Below, in pieces: positions 12,101 to 25,400 of a stretch of 64,000 bases of DNA. The position numbers and the translations under genes are program-made. The notes under the pieces were generated by a model. It was not told where the DNA came from, searched no databases, and saw only the letters and a list, made by a program, of their open reading frames with translations. Origin of the DNA: Eudorina sp. 2006-703-Eu-15 (Eukaryota; Chlorophyta; Chlorophyceae; Chlamydomonadales; Volvocaceae); assembly GCA_003117195.1 (NCBI GenBank), contig BDSI01000074.1, positions 269,913 through 333,912 of the forward strand, in the 5' to 3' direction. Numbering within the stretch: the stretch's first letter is position 1; the number at the start of each line of letters is the position of its first letter.

Positions 12101-15100
12101 CCGGCGGCTGGCACGCCATCACTTCCGGTGGTCCGGTCGTGGACCGCCGCCGGTCCATTAGCTGTACGGCAACTTGATCCTTGAGTTGTACGGCAGCGGG
12201 CAGGTCCAGCCCGACGTCAATCATCGGCTCCGAAACCATCAGCGACAGCGGGCCCTCCGCCGAACCGCACCGCGGCATCAGGGCGCCGCCGCCGGGCAGG
12301 TCGAACGGGCCCGCCGGCGCCGCCGCCGAGTTCGCCGGCCCGAACCCGTCGAGGTGGTGGACCCCGCCGCTCCCGCCCAAGTCGGCGGCGGACGCCAGGG
12401 CGGCGGCTTGCGGGCAGGCCGCGCCGCCCTCCTCCGCCTGCGGGAAGCCCGCCGAGGTGTAGCCGGGGATGAGGGACGCGCCGCCGCCGGCGCCACCCCC
12501 CGACCCCTCCGGATGGAGCCCCGGTACGGCACCGCTGTGGTGATGATTTCCGTACAACGCCGGCGCGGGGCTGGGCGCCCGCGACGGCAAGCCGGAGGCC
12601 GGCGCGCTGAGCCCGGTGGAGGCGGCGCCGCCGGCGCTGACGGAAACACGCGCGAAGCTGCTGACGACCGGCGGCGGCGGCGGCGGCGGATGCGCGGCCG
12701 TCGGCCCCGCCGCGACGGCGTCGGCGCCCTCCGGCGGTGCCGCCGTGGCGGGGCCCAGCCCTGTCTGCGTGCTTTGCTGCGAGGAGACGTGTGTGGGCGT
12801 GGTGGAGGCCAGGTACTGTTGCTCCCAGGCCTTGAGCTCCTCCAGCAGCAGCAGGTGATGCAGCCGCCGCTCGTGGTGGACCTGGCCACGGACCTGTGGA
12901 CACATACACACACACACACACACACAGAGGGAGACGCGGTCCACCATGTAACTAACGAACACCAACTAACACTAACTGCCACAGCCCCTCCTGGCCCCCC
13001 CCGTGCCCCGCCCCACCAGCTCGGCGTTGACCACCGCGTCCCCGCTGCCCAGCATGTCGTACAGGATCTGCTCCAAGCGGTCCAGCTTGGCGGGGTCCAC
13101 GATCGGCGCCCCCCGCTCCGAGGCGCTGATCACGAGCGCCACACGGTCGTGGAAGGTCCACACCTGGACAGACAGGAGGACGGGCAAGGGGGGAGGGGGG
13201 GCCGACAGGAGGAGGCAGGTAGGCAGGGGGGTACAAGAGGGCCCCGGCAGGGTAGGGTGTAGGGAGGAGGGCGGGCAGGTAGGCAGGCCGGGGGACCAGG
13301 CGGGTGGGCCCACGGGCCCCCGACCCCAATGCGTGGCTGGGTGTGGGTGCGTGGGTGGTAAGTGCCGGATGGAACGGACCCACCATGCCGTATTGTGCTT
13401 TGTCGTACTGATACGGTTCTGTCACAACCAACCGGCTGCAAAGGCCCCTGACGTCCAGCGCCGTAGCGCCGGTCTCAAACCCCCTTCCGCCCTCCTCCTC
13501 CTACGACCCAGTACCGGCTGCCGGACTCCGGCAACCAGCTCAGTCTACCATTTGTCCATTTCACCACCACCCATAACCTCCCATCCCGGGCTCCCCCTCT
13601 CCGCCCCCTCCCCGGCCGGAAATCACCCACCGCCGCTGACAGCACCTCACACCCGTTGACCACCAGCAGCTGCAGCACCGCCGCCAACAGCCCGTGTCGG
13701 TCCCGCCCCGCCAACTCAAACACCGTGCAGTGGTCCTTGTCTGGGGAGGGAAGGGGTGGAGGGGAGAGGGCGCGGGGGTTGGGTGGGTGGGTGGGTGGGC
13801 GGAGTGGGGGACAACCCAGTGACACCCGCCCACAGTGGGCGGGCGGAGGTGCAGCAGGCAGGGGTGCCTGCTGCTGATTGGCTGAGCTGAGCTGCCTGCC
13901 CCAGCCCCTGCCGCCGCTGAGGTGAGTGAGAGCATCGAGTCAACCCCCCTGTGCGCCGCCTGACGCGCATGCGGGATGTCCACGAGTGTTGTAACCCATA
14001 CCCATACCATCTCTCCCCGCCCCTGCCAACCGGCCCAACTGCCCACCCAGCCCTCGCCCGTCACAACACAACCATCCCTCCCAAGCGGCCCCTTCCCTCC
14101 TCAGGATGCACACACAGGAACCCCACGCAGCACAGCCAACGTCGGTGCCAATGGACACAGCCCCAATTGGGTTGGCTGGAAGCCCTTTCCCTTGGTGTGT
14201 TCGTGTGTTTAGTAAGACTAAACACACCCAACCAAACCAGTTTACCCCCCTGTGTTAGTGTGTATGGGGGGGCTTAGCTCACCCTTGTACGCGCCAGCGC
14301 TGTCGGCATCCACGCTCAGAACCTGGTCAACGTGGTTTCGGGGCGGGGTAGGGGAGCAGGCTGCGAGTCGGGTGCTGCTCCAGGGTGGCCTGGGTGATCT
14401 GGTCCGGGTTCGCTCGGATCTGCCGGTAGGTGCCGGCCAGGGGGGCACATGGGTCGGCCGGACGCGGACAGACCACCCCACCTCTGCTGCCGATTTCCAG
14501 TCCGAGTCCGAGTCGGATGCTCTCATTGGAACCTCGGACATGGCCTCCTGCAGCAGCCAGCCTGATCCGGATACCTGTGTGTCCCGGCCTAGAAACCCGA
14601 CCCGACCCAGTCCCGACCCCTTGGGGTGGCCCCGCTCCGACGATCGATGTGGGTGGCCTCACCTTGCGGATGATGTTGATCTTCCTCGCGTCCAGCAGCT
14701 TGCCCTTGGGGGACTCAGTCACGAAGAACTCTGTTCCGGCGAGTTCCGTGTTGATCGAGGTCGCGAAAGGGTGGGCGTCGTGTTGGGGAGGGCATCGTCC
14801 TTGCCATCCTCTTTGTTGTTGTTCCCCCTTTTCTGTCCTATTACTCTTTGTCCTTGTCTTTTATAACCTTCCCTATTTCGTCCTTATTGTCTTGTTATTG
14901 TTCTTAGTGGAAGTAGTTCGTGGCGGGCGGTTACCGTCGCGGCTGGTGCTGCAGACCCTCCTCGCCCGATGTCAAAGCACTCCCCTGGATCCATCGGCCG
15001 TCACCCGTCAGCCAACCCTCCCCTTCACCCCGCAAGGCCCATAAAGGCACCCGGAGGGGGCCCACCACGCGCCCCGGCCCTGGCCCACATCAGACCCTGC

Positions 15101-16341
15101 CCCTCCTGATCCCGCCAAAGGGACCCACGCCGCGGCGCAACACCACAGTGCAGAGGAACGAGGCGCTGCGCGTCGGCCGACCCCCTGCAGCCAAACCTTG
15201 CCGCCCCCATCCCGATTCGCGGTGTCCCGTCCCATCCCACCCGCGAGCACACCCGCCGGCCTTCCCCAAACCACACCCGCCAAGCCCCGCCGGCTCCTTC
15301 GCCCTGCCCTGCCCTACGCTGCCCTGCCTCCGCGTGCCATTCCGTGATGCTTCCATCAACTCGCCCTCAGCTGAACCTCCCCAGTCATCCCTGGAGCACC
15401 GACAGCTGGTCCACAGCGGCGACACAGCCCCCCCCCGCAATCCGTCGCCCTGCGCCGCCGCCCTCGCATGCATGCGGGACATCCCCGGACCGTCCCCGGT
15501 TCGCCGCGCAGCCCCTCACCGTCGACGAACCAGCCGCCGTCCGAAGAGATCCGAGCGCAGCGGATGCTGAGACCCAGCTCCGTCAGGCACTGGACCACCT
15601 GAAGGCGGGAGGGGAGGGGGCCGGAAAGGCAGGCGGGAGCGGGGCCGGACAAGAGCTTACATGGGGGCGGGGGGAACCCGGCAGGGTGCGTGCTGCGCGG
15701 GCAGGTGTCGGACATCGTGGTAAAGCTGTTGGTGGCCGTTATAGCTGCAGGCCTGTTGGACCGTCATCGCGGGAGGTCTGGAGGGCAGCCGACGTGGAGG
15801 GCGGTTCAGCAAGGTGACACATTCGCCCCAGCCGCCGTGTGCTGAGGAGTGGTGGAGTGCTATCCCCGCGCCGGGAACTCGAGTGTTTGGAAAAGTGTCG
15901 CTCGTGTGCGCATGAGCAAACAGAGCTAGTGCGAAAAGATGTCGTAAGGAGCCTGCCGGGCGGTCGGAAATGTGGGAAAGCAGTTGCACGTCGCACGTTG
16001 AGAACGCAAATGCGCCCACCGTGACGTGACTTGGACAGATGAGCTGACCCTAAACCAGCTATATCAGGTAATGACATCAAGCTAAGTACCTCGATAAGTG
16101 TACCGGGCCGGTTCGCACTGTCGATTGTGATGACAGTCATGTCGTCGTACGTGTCATTGTCAATAACAACATTTGGAGGATGAATTCGTAGCTCCAGGGT
16201 TTCGTATTCAAGAAGTGTACCCTCCGAAGTAACACTGCTCATTTGGGGGTTCTGCGCCTCCGCCTGCCTGTACTCGGCAAACGACTGCAGGCTGCTGCTG
16301 CGGCGCAGACCTCCCAAGTTACGTAAAAGTAAGGCATTCAT
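9102..16341 (-). CDS. ACR-type protein with four ACT domains
   Basis: This is a regulatory, non-enzymatic ACT-repeat protein; plant ACR proteins are thought to sense amino acids or nitrogen status. Exons (high to low coordinate) are 16341-16090, 15598-15520, 14730-14663, about 14420-14283 (uncertain), 13740-13631, 13163-13017, 12893-11595, 10915-10821, 10478-10305, 9998-9838 and 9304-9102, for about 900 residues. ACT1 follows PPNVVIDN and has ANRPGTLIEVVQCLTELGL and SSDGGWFVDEFFVTE. ACT2 has FELAGRDRHGLLAAVLQLL and VWTFHDRVALVISA, then the family's HHERRLHH linker. ACT3 has VTIQCRDRNKLFFDTVCTLA and ends DSEGDAASQLFYVR. ACT4 spans VCVQSSDRSALVNLFSAL to FEFTITDTRGQL. These match the order in plant ACR proteins, but exon 7 carries a roughly 390-residue Ser/Gly/Pro insertion between ACT2 and ACT3, making it about twice the plant length. 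Every phase agrees except the fourth exon, where one junction is unresolved. The start is the first ATG of the open exon (MNALLLRNLGG). Confidence 0.85.
10740..10802. repeat. 24-bp tandem repeat, about 2.6 copies, in an ACR intron
   Basis: The unit CCCCTCTTGCCACCCCCTCC plus GTCG repeats head to tail inside the intron between exons 8 and 9 of the ACR gene. Confidence 0.85.
12900..12927. repeat. (AC)n microsatellite in an ACR intron
   Basis: A short AC run lies just upstream, in gene sense, of the splice acceptor of the large seventh ACR exon. On the gene strand it is a GT tract next to the branch and acceptor region. Confidence 0.85.
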
Positions 16342-19300
16342 GGCTGCTTACGGTTGTCGACTCGGGTCAGCAATCGAAACCCCAAGTTCGACGATGGAGG
16401 CTCGCAACCTACATAAAGGTTACAGTGTACTACTATATATTCGTTGCTTCCATTTACATGACATTTCCTGAAGAAGCACGCACAAATTGACGGGCGAAAC
16501 ACGATAGGGCCAGAAACACCTTCCCAGCGCAGGGCACCCGGTCAAGTGAAATATATACTCGATTAAAATTAAATTTGTGGATGGAGGCCACGCTTACCGC
16601 TCTGCTGTTGCGAGGCTCCAAACTCACGTGTTTTCCTGCAACTTAGTCGTACGGTCATCATCATCATCATCACCATGATCAAGCCCGTCAATTCGATTTG
16701 GGTCCGAATAAAAACTCGAACAACAGTCCCATATTGCAAATGGGTGTAGGCTGTGGCTTTTGCGGAATCGTTCACCCTGTGCCAGTGTCAGCCGGCAGCG
16801 GCCATCACAACAGGGTGTCAGGCTTACACACTTCGTTATTTCTCCCAAGAAGGGATACAATAATGGTCGCCATGCTGCAAGGCAACTGATCACGCGTGCC
16901 TACCCTTTGTCAGCGCATGACATTCAGCCGTTTGAGACTGCCGTGCCATGCCATGCCGAGGCGACCGTGTGCCATACGAAGGCGCTTCGGTGAATCTCGA
17001 CAGGAGAACTATACGCATGGAAAGAGGAGCTTGGCGCTCGTGCGGGAGTGACCACCCGTTTGGCGTTGGGTTCAATTTGGGTTTGTGGCGCCCCCCATTC
17101 AGGAGAGTCCACTCGCTGCCGTATTCTTCCTCTCTGTGATGGAGGCCGCTCCGTGGTACTGCGCCCTCGTGTGGGCGATGAATGAGCGCCCATCCTTCTT
17201 GATTCTCTGCATAAATTGTACGGCGACAAAAAGCAAGTCGCAATGTTTTACAGCCCCAATCGGCCCAACCGCTTTCCCACACTCCTACATCACCTCTTCA
17301 CATGTGATTACCGCGGAAGATGTCCAGCGGGCAGCAGTCGGCGTGACATCGGGCTCCACACACCCCACAGGCCCAGCACTGACCAAAAAGCAGGCACAGG
17401 GCACCCAACCAAGCCCGGCACCTCAGTCCATTGCACTCCACCCACACAGCGAAGGACTGCACCCGCGCGCCAAAGCCAAGCACCCAAGACGCCCAGGCCA
17501 AATGGCGGAAAGCTCCCGCCACCGAAAAAAACGGGAAGGGCGCTGGCTTGACGGCCAGCCGTGGCGACAGTTGTGGGCCGGAAGGCAGTCCTACCCTGCA
17601 CCTCCTTCAGTCGATGAACCCAACTGGCGAGGAGTCACAGCCCAGCGAACACCCGGCGCTCCCCAATCACGGTGGCTTCCGCTGTTCCGCAGGACAAGCC
17701 GCAGGAGCGCCACTGGCCAGGGAGCCATTCTACCATCCGCGAGGGAGGATGCCAGGGCCGGCCTTACACGGGTCCAGCGCCCGTGCGGCAGCTCCAGCCC
17801 AAAAGTCCCGCAGGCGAGATACGTCAAGAGGTCTACTCCGCGCCCTCGAGGCCTGCGACCAGCACCGGGGCCCCGCCAACCGAATTGATCGCCCTGAGCT
17901 GCCTCAGCCACTGCCAGGCATGTCCCGGTGACGAGGGATGCTGCTGCAGCAAGCCGGCGTGCACTTTCGCTGCAGCTGTGTTGGACCTGAGGGGAGCCGC
18001 CCGGGACAGGGCGAAAATCAGATTGAGAACGGCGGTACCACACAAGGGACTTCGAATGGACGCCCCCGTTCTTTGTTAGTGGGGAGCGTCACGCTTGCAC
18101 ATCCGGGACAGCCAAGCGTGCTACTGGGGGCTTGGTGACTAGCGTTGCCTAGGTCAGTACGCCAATAGACAAACTAGCACATAGACAGTTGCGATTTGTA
18201 CATCCTATTACGGGACTACGGGTCCACCTTGTAACGGTTACAATAACCCTACAGGTCGATGTGCCCCCCTTTCGTGTTGGTTAGTGCGGTTAGGTGTGGT
18301 TTGGGGGGCTTCGCCGTGCCCTCGTAGTATTGCCACTTTTCTTCAACAACCGTGCAACGACATCCAGACGTGCTTCTGCGTCGAGCCTCAGGCAGAATAG
18401 GGTAGAGTCTGCATGACGCGTTCACTTGGCGAATTCTCGCACGGGTTGGCTGGAGTCCTGCGGCGCAAATATACCTTCGGGGTACTTACAGAATAATGTG
18501 CATGACATGCGCGACTCTTTGCAGATGAAGCTGGTAGTGGTCAATATACTGGAAACTCACCGTCTCCCTGTCAGCACGTTCTTGCTTTTCCGTTGCTATC
18601 TAACGAATCAAAATCATAGACCCCATGAGTACACGCTGGAGCATTTCCAGACATACACTTTACGACTTACTGCATGCAGGGTCACTTACGATACGGTACC
18701 TGGACCGTAATAGGTAGCCTTGATGAAAATCTCCCTTGTAGGCAGGTCAGTAGAGAATTATGGCCTTAAAAATAGTTGCATTGGCAGCAGAAATTATGAG
18801 TTAGTAAGCCGTTAGTAAATACGACATTTCTTCACGTGGGACCCTCTTGATCACGCTTCCAGCCAGGCTTGTGGCGAGGCCCGGGGATAGCTATTACTTG
18901 AACTCTACCAGGATGAATTCATCCATACTAATCCTGTCATTTGCAACTCCAGATCTGATTCGTTCAGGATCCTTTCCAGTAGGGCCACCTTGGCAGTGAA
19001 CACAACTTTCCTTCCTTGAGGTATTAATTTTTTCTTTACCATTAGGAAACTTACGAGAGATTGCGGATACCTGCCGTGGAAGGACACGTCGCTCGAAAAT
19101 GGGTTTCACTTATGTTTTATTGAATTATACGTTCTCGACAAAGACTGAGGTTGTAAGAATTCAACAGATTGCTTGAATTTCATCAGCAACTTTCCGTGGT
19201 TAGTACCGCATTTGGGGGCCGCCAGATGAATTGCCTGTTATTTTTCGTTCATCTGTTATAAGGTGAATGGCATCAGCGTCTTAGAGCATAGACCGGATGA

Positions 19301-19423
19301 AATGAATCATTAACAGTATGATGCGTGTTGAATTCGCAGTATCGAGTAAATTCTTCCCGCCGACCCACCACACGGTTGCGTCTCAATTGAGAGGCTCAGT
19401 GGACCGGGTTTTTACATCGCTTA
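16342..19423. promoter_or_regulatory. Divergent intergenic region between the ACR and cyclase genes
   Basis: This 3.1-kb interval separates the start codons of the minus-strand ACR gene and the plus-strand cyclase gene, so it should hold both promoters and 5' UTRs. It is clearly less GC-rich than the coding regions, especially 18,150-19,400. A (TCA)n tract lies near 16,657-16,672. Several frames of 60-270 codons occur (for example 17085-17888 plus and 18905-19087 minus) but none has domain support. No individual promoter element can be assigned with confidence. Confidence 0.4.
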
Positions 19424-22400
19424 TTGGTAATGTTTGGAAGGTATCGAATGCCCGGCGCTTCGCCGGGCGTTCCTGCTGCGTCGGACCTCGAAGTGGCTTC
19501 ATCGCCTGACAAATTGAAGAAGGATGGCCTGTCATCTTCATTCAAGAAAAAAATCCTGTCAAGTCTCGTAAAGTTGAAGAACCTGAAGGGTGTGTTGAGC
19601 ACTAGGTCTATTGGGCAGTGAGTTAGCGCTAACCCGCCAATTCGGCCTGCAGGCGCATCAAAGGATCCCAATAAGCGTGGGAGCAGCAGAAAAAGCTGTC
19701 ATGGGCTTTTGAATAGGGATGAGTACCAGGAGCATCGCGGCGTGCCAGAAGTTCCACTCGTACCGCCGGCCTCCAATGTTGCAGCGGACGTGAGCATCAG
19801 CGCGCTGCTTCGGCAATGCCAACTGGAATCAGGCACTGCAAAGAGCTACATTGGTACGTCGTCATCTGGGTTGACCAATCTGCGGGCGGTGTCAAGCGGG
19901 CCCTGCAGACCGCTGCACCTAGGCCGGGATGCGGGCTTGCTGGCCGCTGGGGGCCGCTCACCTTGTAGCCTGTTTGAAATGTTTGAAATCGACACATGCA
20001 CCTCATGCCGATCATGGCCCCAGCGAAGGAACGCAATGGTCAAGGCCCCCAACCTGACCAGGCCCATCTGTCGCCTCCCCGCCTCCTGGCCCGGCGCGTC
20101 ATGCCACAATCGCCGCCCTACCCGATGCGTAAAGCATCACGACCCCGGCCACGACACGGCGCCACCCTACGCCCGTCAGGGCCTCATGCACACCCAACCC
20201 GACCTGATGCACCCTCGCTCTGCCCCTCCTGAACCCGCCGCCCACCCGGCGCCCCGCACCTCCGCAGGTGCCGTCCCCGTGCTCACTCTCGAGGGTCTGC
20301 AGCGGGGCCTCCAAGGCAGCCAGGCAGCGGTCCTGGTGCTGCAGGTGGGCGAGGATGCGCCGGACACGGACCTGGGCCCCGTCAGCATCAAGCACTGCAG
20401 CAGCGAACTGCCGCAGGCGGTGCAGCAGCGGGTCACGTCGCAGGCGGCCGCCACGGCGGCGCAGCTGCTCCTGCGGCCGCACAGCATCGGCGCCGCCCGC
20501 CAGTCGAGCTTTACTCGGGCGCTGTGCAAGGCCCGGCGGAAGTCCTCGGAGGGGCTTCCGCCCCGCACCGCTGCCGCCGCCGCTGCTGCCGCGGCGGCGC
20601 GTGGACTCGGCGGCGGCGCGGCCGGCGGCGGCGGCGGCGGTGGCTTGGCTGGCTCGGCCGTGCGTCCCGCCGCCAGCAGCGCTGCCGCCGCGGCTGCAGC
20701 TCCGATTGACGTGGGCGAGGCCTGCGTTAGCGGCGCGGGGCCGGCGCCGCCGGTGGTGTCGTACTCAATGGGCAACTTTGGCAGTACAGTTGGGTCGACG
20801 CCATGTGAGCTGTTGTCCCGCGGCCTGACGGGATCCGGATCCTCTAAGCCCTGGAGTGCGTTGGAACCAGACGCGCAGGGAGGTCCGGGGGCGGTGTGCG
20901 GGGGTGAGGGGACGGCGCCACAAGCCGTCCCGGCAGCGTCACGCGTCGAGGAAGGCAGCAGCGCCGTTCGGCCCATGGGTCAGGGAGGCGTCGCCGTGTC
21001 GCCGGGGGCGGCCAGTGTGCCCTCGTCTCGTGTGACCGTCCAGAACGTCATCGCCGCCGCCACGGCTGCGGGAGCGGTGGGACTGCTGCAACCTCCCTGC
21101 GTGGCCGGACCTCCCACGTCGTTCGTGGATCCGCCGTCCACGGCTGCTGCGGCGGCGGCGGCGCGCCACGCGCTGTGGCACGCCCGTCCGTCCGCGTCAC
21201 TGACCCACGGGTCGCATTCGACCACAGCCGTCTCGGCGATGGTCGACATGCTGACGGACAATCAGGATTGTCTGAGCACTGTTGAGGATGACATTATGGG
21301 TGAGCTGGAAGAAGATGCTGAGGTGAGCCCTGCTGCTGCAGCTACAACGACCGACCCCCGGGTCGGCCCACCGGCGGCTGCCGCCAGGCAGCACCACGCT
21401 CAGCCGTTGCCGTACGTCCACCTCCATCACCATTACCTGCCGCCCAGCCTCGGCGCCGTCCCCCAAGGCCTGGGGGACGTCCAGCGCGGCGGCGCCGGCG
21501 GCGCCGCCGTCACTGCTGGCATTTCCGTCGCCTCATCGTCGTACGCCGCCATCGCGGGGTCCTGGACGAACTGCCGGCCCGGCCACGACATTCCGTCGCC
21601 GTCGTTCGCGGCCGCGATGACGGCGGCGAGCGCCGCCAGCGACAGCACCGCCGTCGGCGGCCGCGCCGCGTCGAGCGGCTCGCCGGGCCCGGCAGATTCC
21701 CACGGGCCGGCGTCGTACTCGTCGGCGGCGCCCAGTCTGGTGGCCCCGGGCGGGATGGCGAACAGCCGCGGCGCTAGCGCCACCGGCTTCCACCCCTCCG
21801 ACGCTTGCATCGCGGTGTCGCCCTTCGGCTCCGTGGTGCCGCTGGGATCCATCGCGGAGGCGGCACGCGGCGGCGGCGGCGGTGGCGGCGCCGCCGCCGC
21901 AACACCCTCAGCGCCATCCGCTAAGACTGACGCATTCACAGCAGCGGCGGCGGCGCTGGCGGACGCCGGCGCTATGCCGTACCCGGCCGCCGCGATGGCC
22001 GCCCGCGGCACCGTCACGGTGACGCTGTCCGCCGACCCGGCGGCGGCGCCGCCAGTGCATGCCGCCAAGTCGGTGTCGACGTTGCCGACCCATGGGACGA
22101 AGATCGACGGCGCCGCTGCGGCCGCCGCCGCCGCAGCTGCCGCCGACACGGGACTGGAGCCGATGTACGCGAGCGCTGCCACGGAGGAGGTGATGGGGTC
22201 CGTCGACCCAGATCAGCTGCGCTTCGCGCTCTTCATGCTACTGAGCAACCACCCCAGCCTCCAGCTCGTCCTAGAAGACGTCATCCGCAGCGCCGTGTCG
22301 GGCCGTACTGTCGTACACGAGCAGTTACTGGCGTGGCCCCGCGCCGGCCTGCCGACGCCACTGACAGCCGCGGGTGCCGCCGGCGCCGCCGCCGCCACCA

Positions 22401-25400
22401 TCACCTCCACCACCACCACCATCACCGCCGCTTCCGTGAACAGTTCATCGCTCCAGGGGAACAGCCTCACGGGCATGTCGCACAGCGGCCGCAGCAGCAG
22501 CCAAGACGCGCAACAAGCGCAGCAGCAGCACCACCACCGCAACCAGCACCTCCACCACCATCTGCACCATCATCTTCAACACCAACACCAACCCGCTGGG
22601 CGCGTCGTCAATCCATTAGAGGATTTCCTGCTGCTGCGCGTGACAGCCTGCTTCATAGACCACAGGCTCGCCGTCAGCGGCGGCGGCGCGCCGCCGCCGC
22701 CGCCGCCGTTAACAGCGCAGCAGCAGCAGCAGCAGCCGAATCCCCCGTCTATGCCCGCGCTCTTCATGACGTTCTCCCGGCCGTACGCCGAGGCCGCGCT
22801 GCCTTGCTCCGCCGGGCCCCCGGCGGCGGCCGCGGCGGTCGGCCGGGCCGTCGACTCCGCCAACAGCTGCCGTGACGTCCCGGCTCAGGCCCTGCCCAAC
22901 TTCTCGCGCATTAGCAACCTCAGCGGCCCGCACCTGGGGCGCTCCTCCGTTGTACACATGAGCAGCACGGCCACGGCCACTGGCACGGCCACTTGCGCGG
23001 GCGCGGGCGCGGTCACAGCGAAGGTGCCCAAATCCCCCAGTCTGGGCTCCCTGTTCGGCTCCTTGGGCAAGTCGAGCTGGATGAGGCCCGGAAGCGGCGG
23101 CGGCGCCGCCGTTGCGGCGGCCACCGCCGCCGCCGCCGCTACCGCCGCCGGGCTGCCGAGCACCGTGACGTCACCGGGGGCGTCTCCGCAGGTCCTGCCC
23201 GCAATGACGCTGACGGCGGCGGCGGCGGCGGCGGCATACAGCTCGCCTCCGCCGCCTCCGCCGCCGCCGGCTGCGCTGGCCCTAGGGCCGCTGCAGGAGC
23301 TGTGCTGCCACCTGCGGATGGAGCAGCTGCTGCTGGCGCATGTCCCTGTGGCGCTGACGGTGTTCACTCTGGACGGGTTGGTGCTGTACCAGAACGGCAG
23401 GTGGGTGGGGCAGCGGAGAGGGTCGCAGCATTAGACACGGCGAGAGGGACGTTGAACGAGCGCGGAGCCGGGCGGGCTGGTATTGGAACGCGGGTGGGGG
23501 TGCAGATGTCTTGGCGGCCAACGTCGTTGGTGGCGGCTGGGTGCCGTACATACACATCCACGGACGCGGCGGGCTCATGTCTTGCCACTTTGAAGCCCAC
23601 GGCGGGCTTTTCACCGCCCATAGCCACGGGGTCCGGGCAGCGGCCAACATGTGCGGTTTGGGTCCATGCAGCGGACAGTTTCCGTATGGGCAGGCTTGGG
23701 CTGTGGCTGTGGGTTGGGGCTGTGGGTTGGCCTTCCCCCGCCCTGCAGGCCGTGCACCGTTGCATCCCGCCTTCCGTACCAGGATGTGAATGAAGGCGGG
23801 CGGTCAGGGGTGTGCCCGTACGTACGACGCAGGTCGGTGTCGTACATGGGCAACGCGGTGGGGCTGTTGGCGGTGGGCGGACGCGAGTTGGCGGATCCCG
23901 AGCACTCCCTGCAGCGGCTGTTCGCGTACGACACCCCGGCGCTGGAGAGCATGTGGGAGGCCGTACACGCCGGCAAGGTGCGGAGGGAGAACCCGCCACG
24001 ATGTACGGAGCACCGTGTCGAGGATGTAGGATCCAGCAGCGAAATACCCGGTGAACGAGTATCTGTCTGTCTCCTCGCTCTGTGTCGCTCTCCGTCGACG
24101 ATGAAAGAGAACGCTGCCGTACAGTGGGCCGCGCGGCGACGTTCATGCGCCGCCGTACATTCCCGTCGTGGCCGTATCATGCCGCAACTCTTGCGCCTTT
24201 TTATTTATAACACGGAGGGTGCACGAACGGCGATCTGCGCACCCATGCGGCGCATCTCAGCCAGCCCGGGGCTGTGCGGGGCCGCGCGTTTTCATTGCCG
24301 TACGTGTCCACTGGTACTTATATGTCCACTGGTACTTATATGTCCACTGGTCCGTGTCCGTCCGGAGCTGGGTCACACATCCTGAGGTTCGTGTGTTGTG
24401 CTCCTTCGTGTGTGCACCCTCTCGTCCGGTCGACTGGCCCCGCAACCCCCAGACGTGGAGCGGCCTGGTGTGTATGCCTCCCCAAGTCGACCTGCCCACG
24501 CTGCCGGAAGCGGCCACCGCCGCCGGCACGCACGCCTCCCCTCGCGCCGCCGGGACGACCACTCCGGACAGCATGTGGAGCGGGCCTTTGGCGGGGAGCG
24601 CCGGCGGCGCCGCCGGGCCCGCGGACGGCGCCGCCGCCGCCGACGCGGTTGTGGTGGGCATGCTGCTGCAGCAGCTGCGACGGCCGGGCAGCAGCGCGAA
24701 TGGCCGCGGCGGCCCGGCGGCGCTGCTGCAGGCTGCGGCGGCGGCGCCGCAGACGGCGGCGCCGCCGTTCCTGGCCGCGGATCGCGTCCCAACGGACGGC
24801 GTCACCCCGGCCGTCGGGACCTCCGTGGGCTCGTCGGGTTTCGGCTGGGTGGCGGCGCCGCTGCCGTCGCCAATGCTCGGGGCTGCCCCCGGCGGCGGCG
24901 GCGGCGGCTGTACGACGGCTGTGTCCGGCCCCGCGCCGGTCCGCATCGGTGCGCCCCTACCCAGGAACACCTCCGCGCCCACTTTCCGCAGCATCGCGGG
25001 CTCGGGCTGCCCGCTGCCGTCGGTGCTCGAGGCGGAGGCCTGCGGCAGCGGCAGCGGCGCCTCCGCTGCCAGCGGCGCCGGTGCCGTCGGCGTCGGCGGA
25101 GGCGACATGCGGTTCCGCAATACCAGCTGGAACGCCTTCCACGCATCGTCGCCGCTGCCCTCCGGTGCGTCGTTGTACGGCAGCTCCCCGGCGGCGAGCT
25201 CCGTTTCGTCGACGTTGGCCGTCGGGTGCCACTTCCTTGGCGCGCACGGGCAGCTGCAGCAGCAGCAGCACCCTCTGTCTGCGGGCCGCCGCACCCGCAT
25301 CCACCGCTCAAACAGCTTAGCTCAGACCGAATATGCGTTGGGTGGCAGTTACCGCGCCATGAGGCTGGCGGCGTCCGCCGTCTCGCAAGGCCTCCTGGGC

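Noticed and set aside
17085..17888. 267-codon plus-strand frame in the ACR-cyclase intergenic region
   Set aside because: It has no domain, mixed composition and no splice partners, and competing frames are open in the same interval.
18905..19087. 60-codon minus-strand frame with a fairly natural composition (KKKLIPQGRKVVF)
   Set aside because: It is short, AT-rich and isolated with no neighbouring exons; it could be chance.
19709..19711. TTG as a possible start of the large cyclase frame
   Set aside because: The frame is open upstream, and an ATG exon at 19424-19617 with a GTGAGT donor joins in phase.
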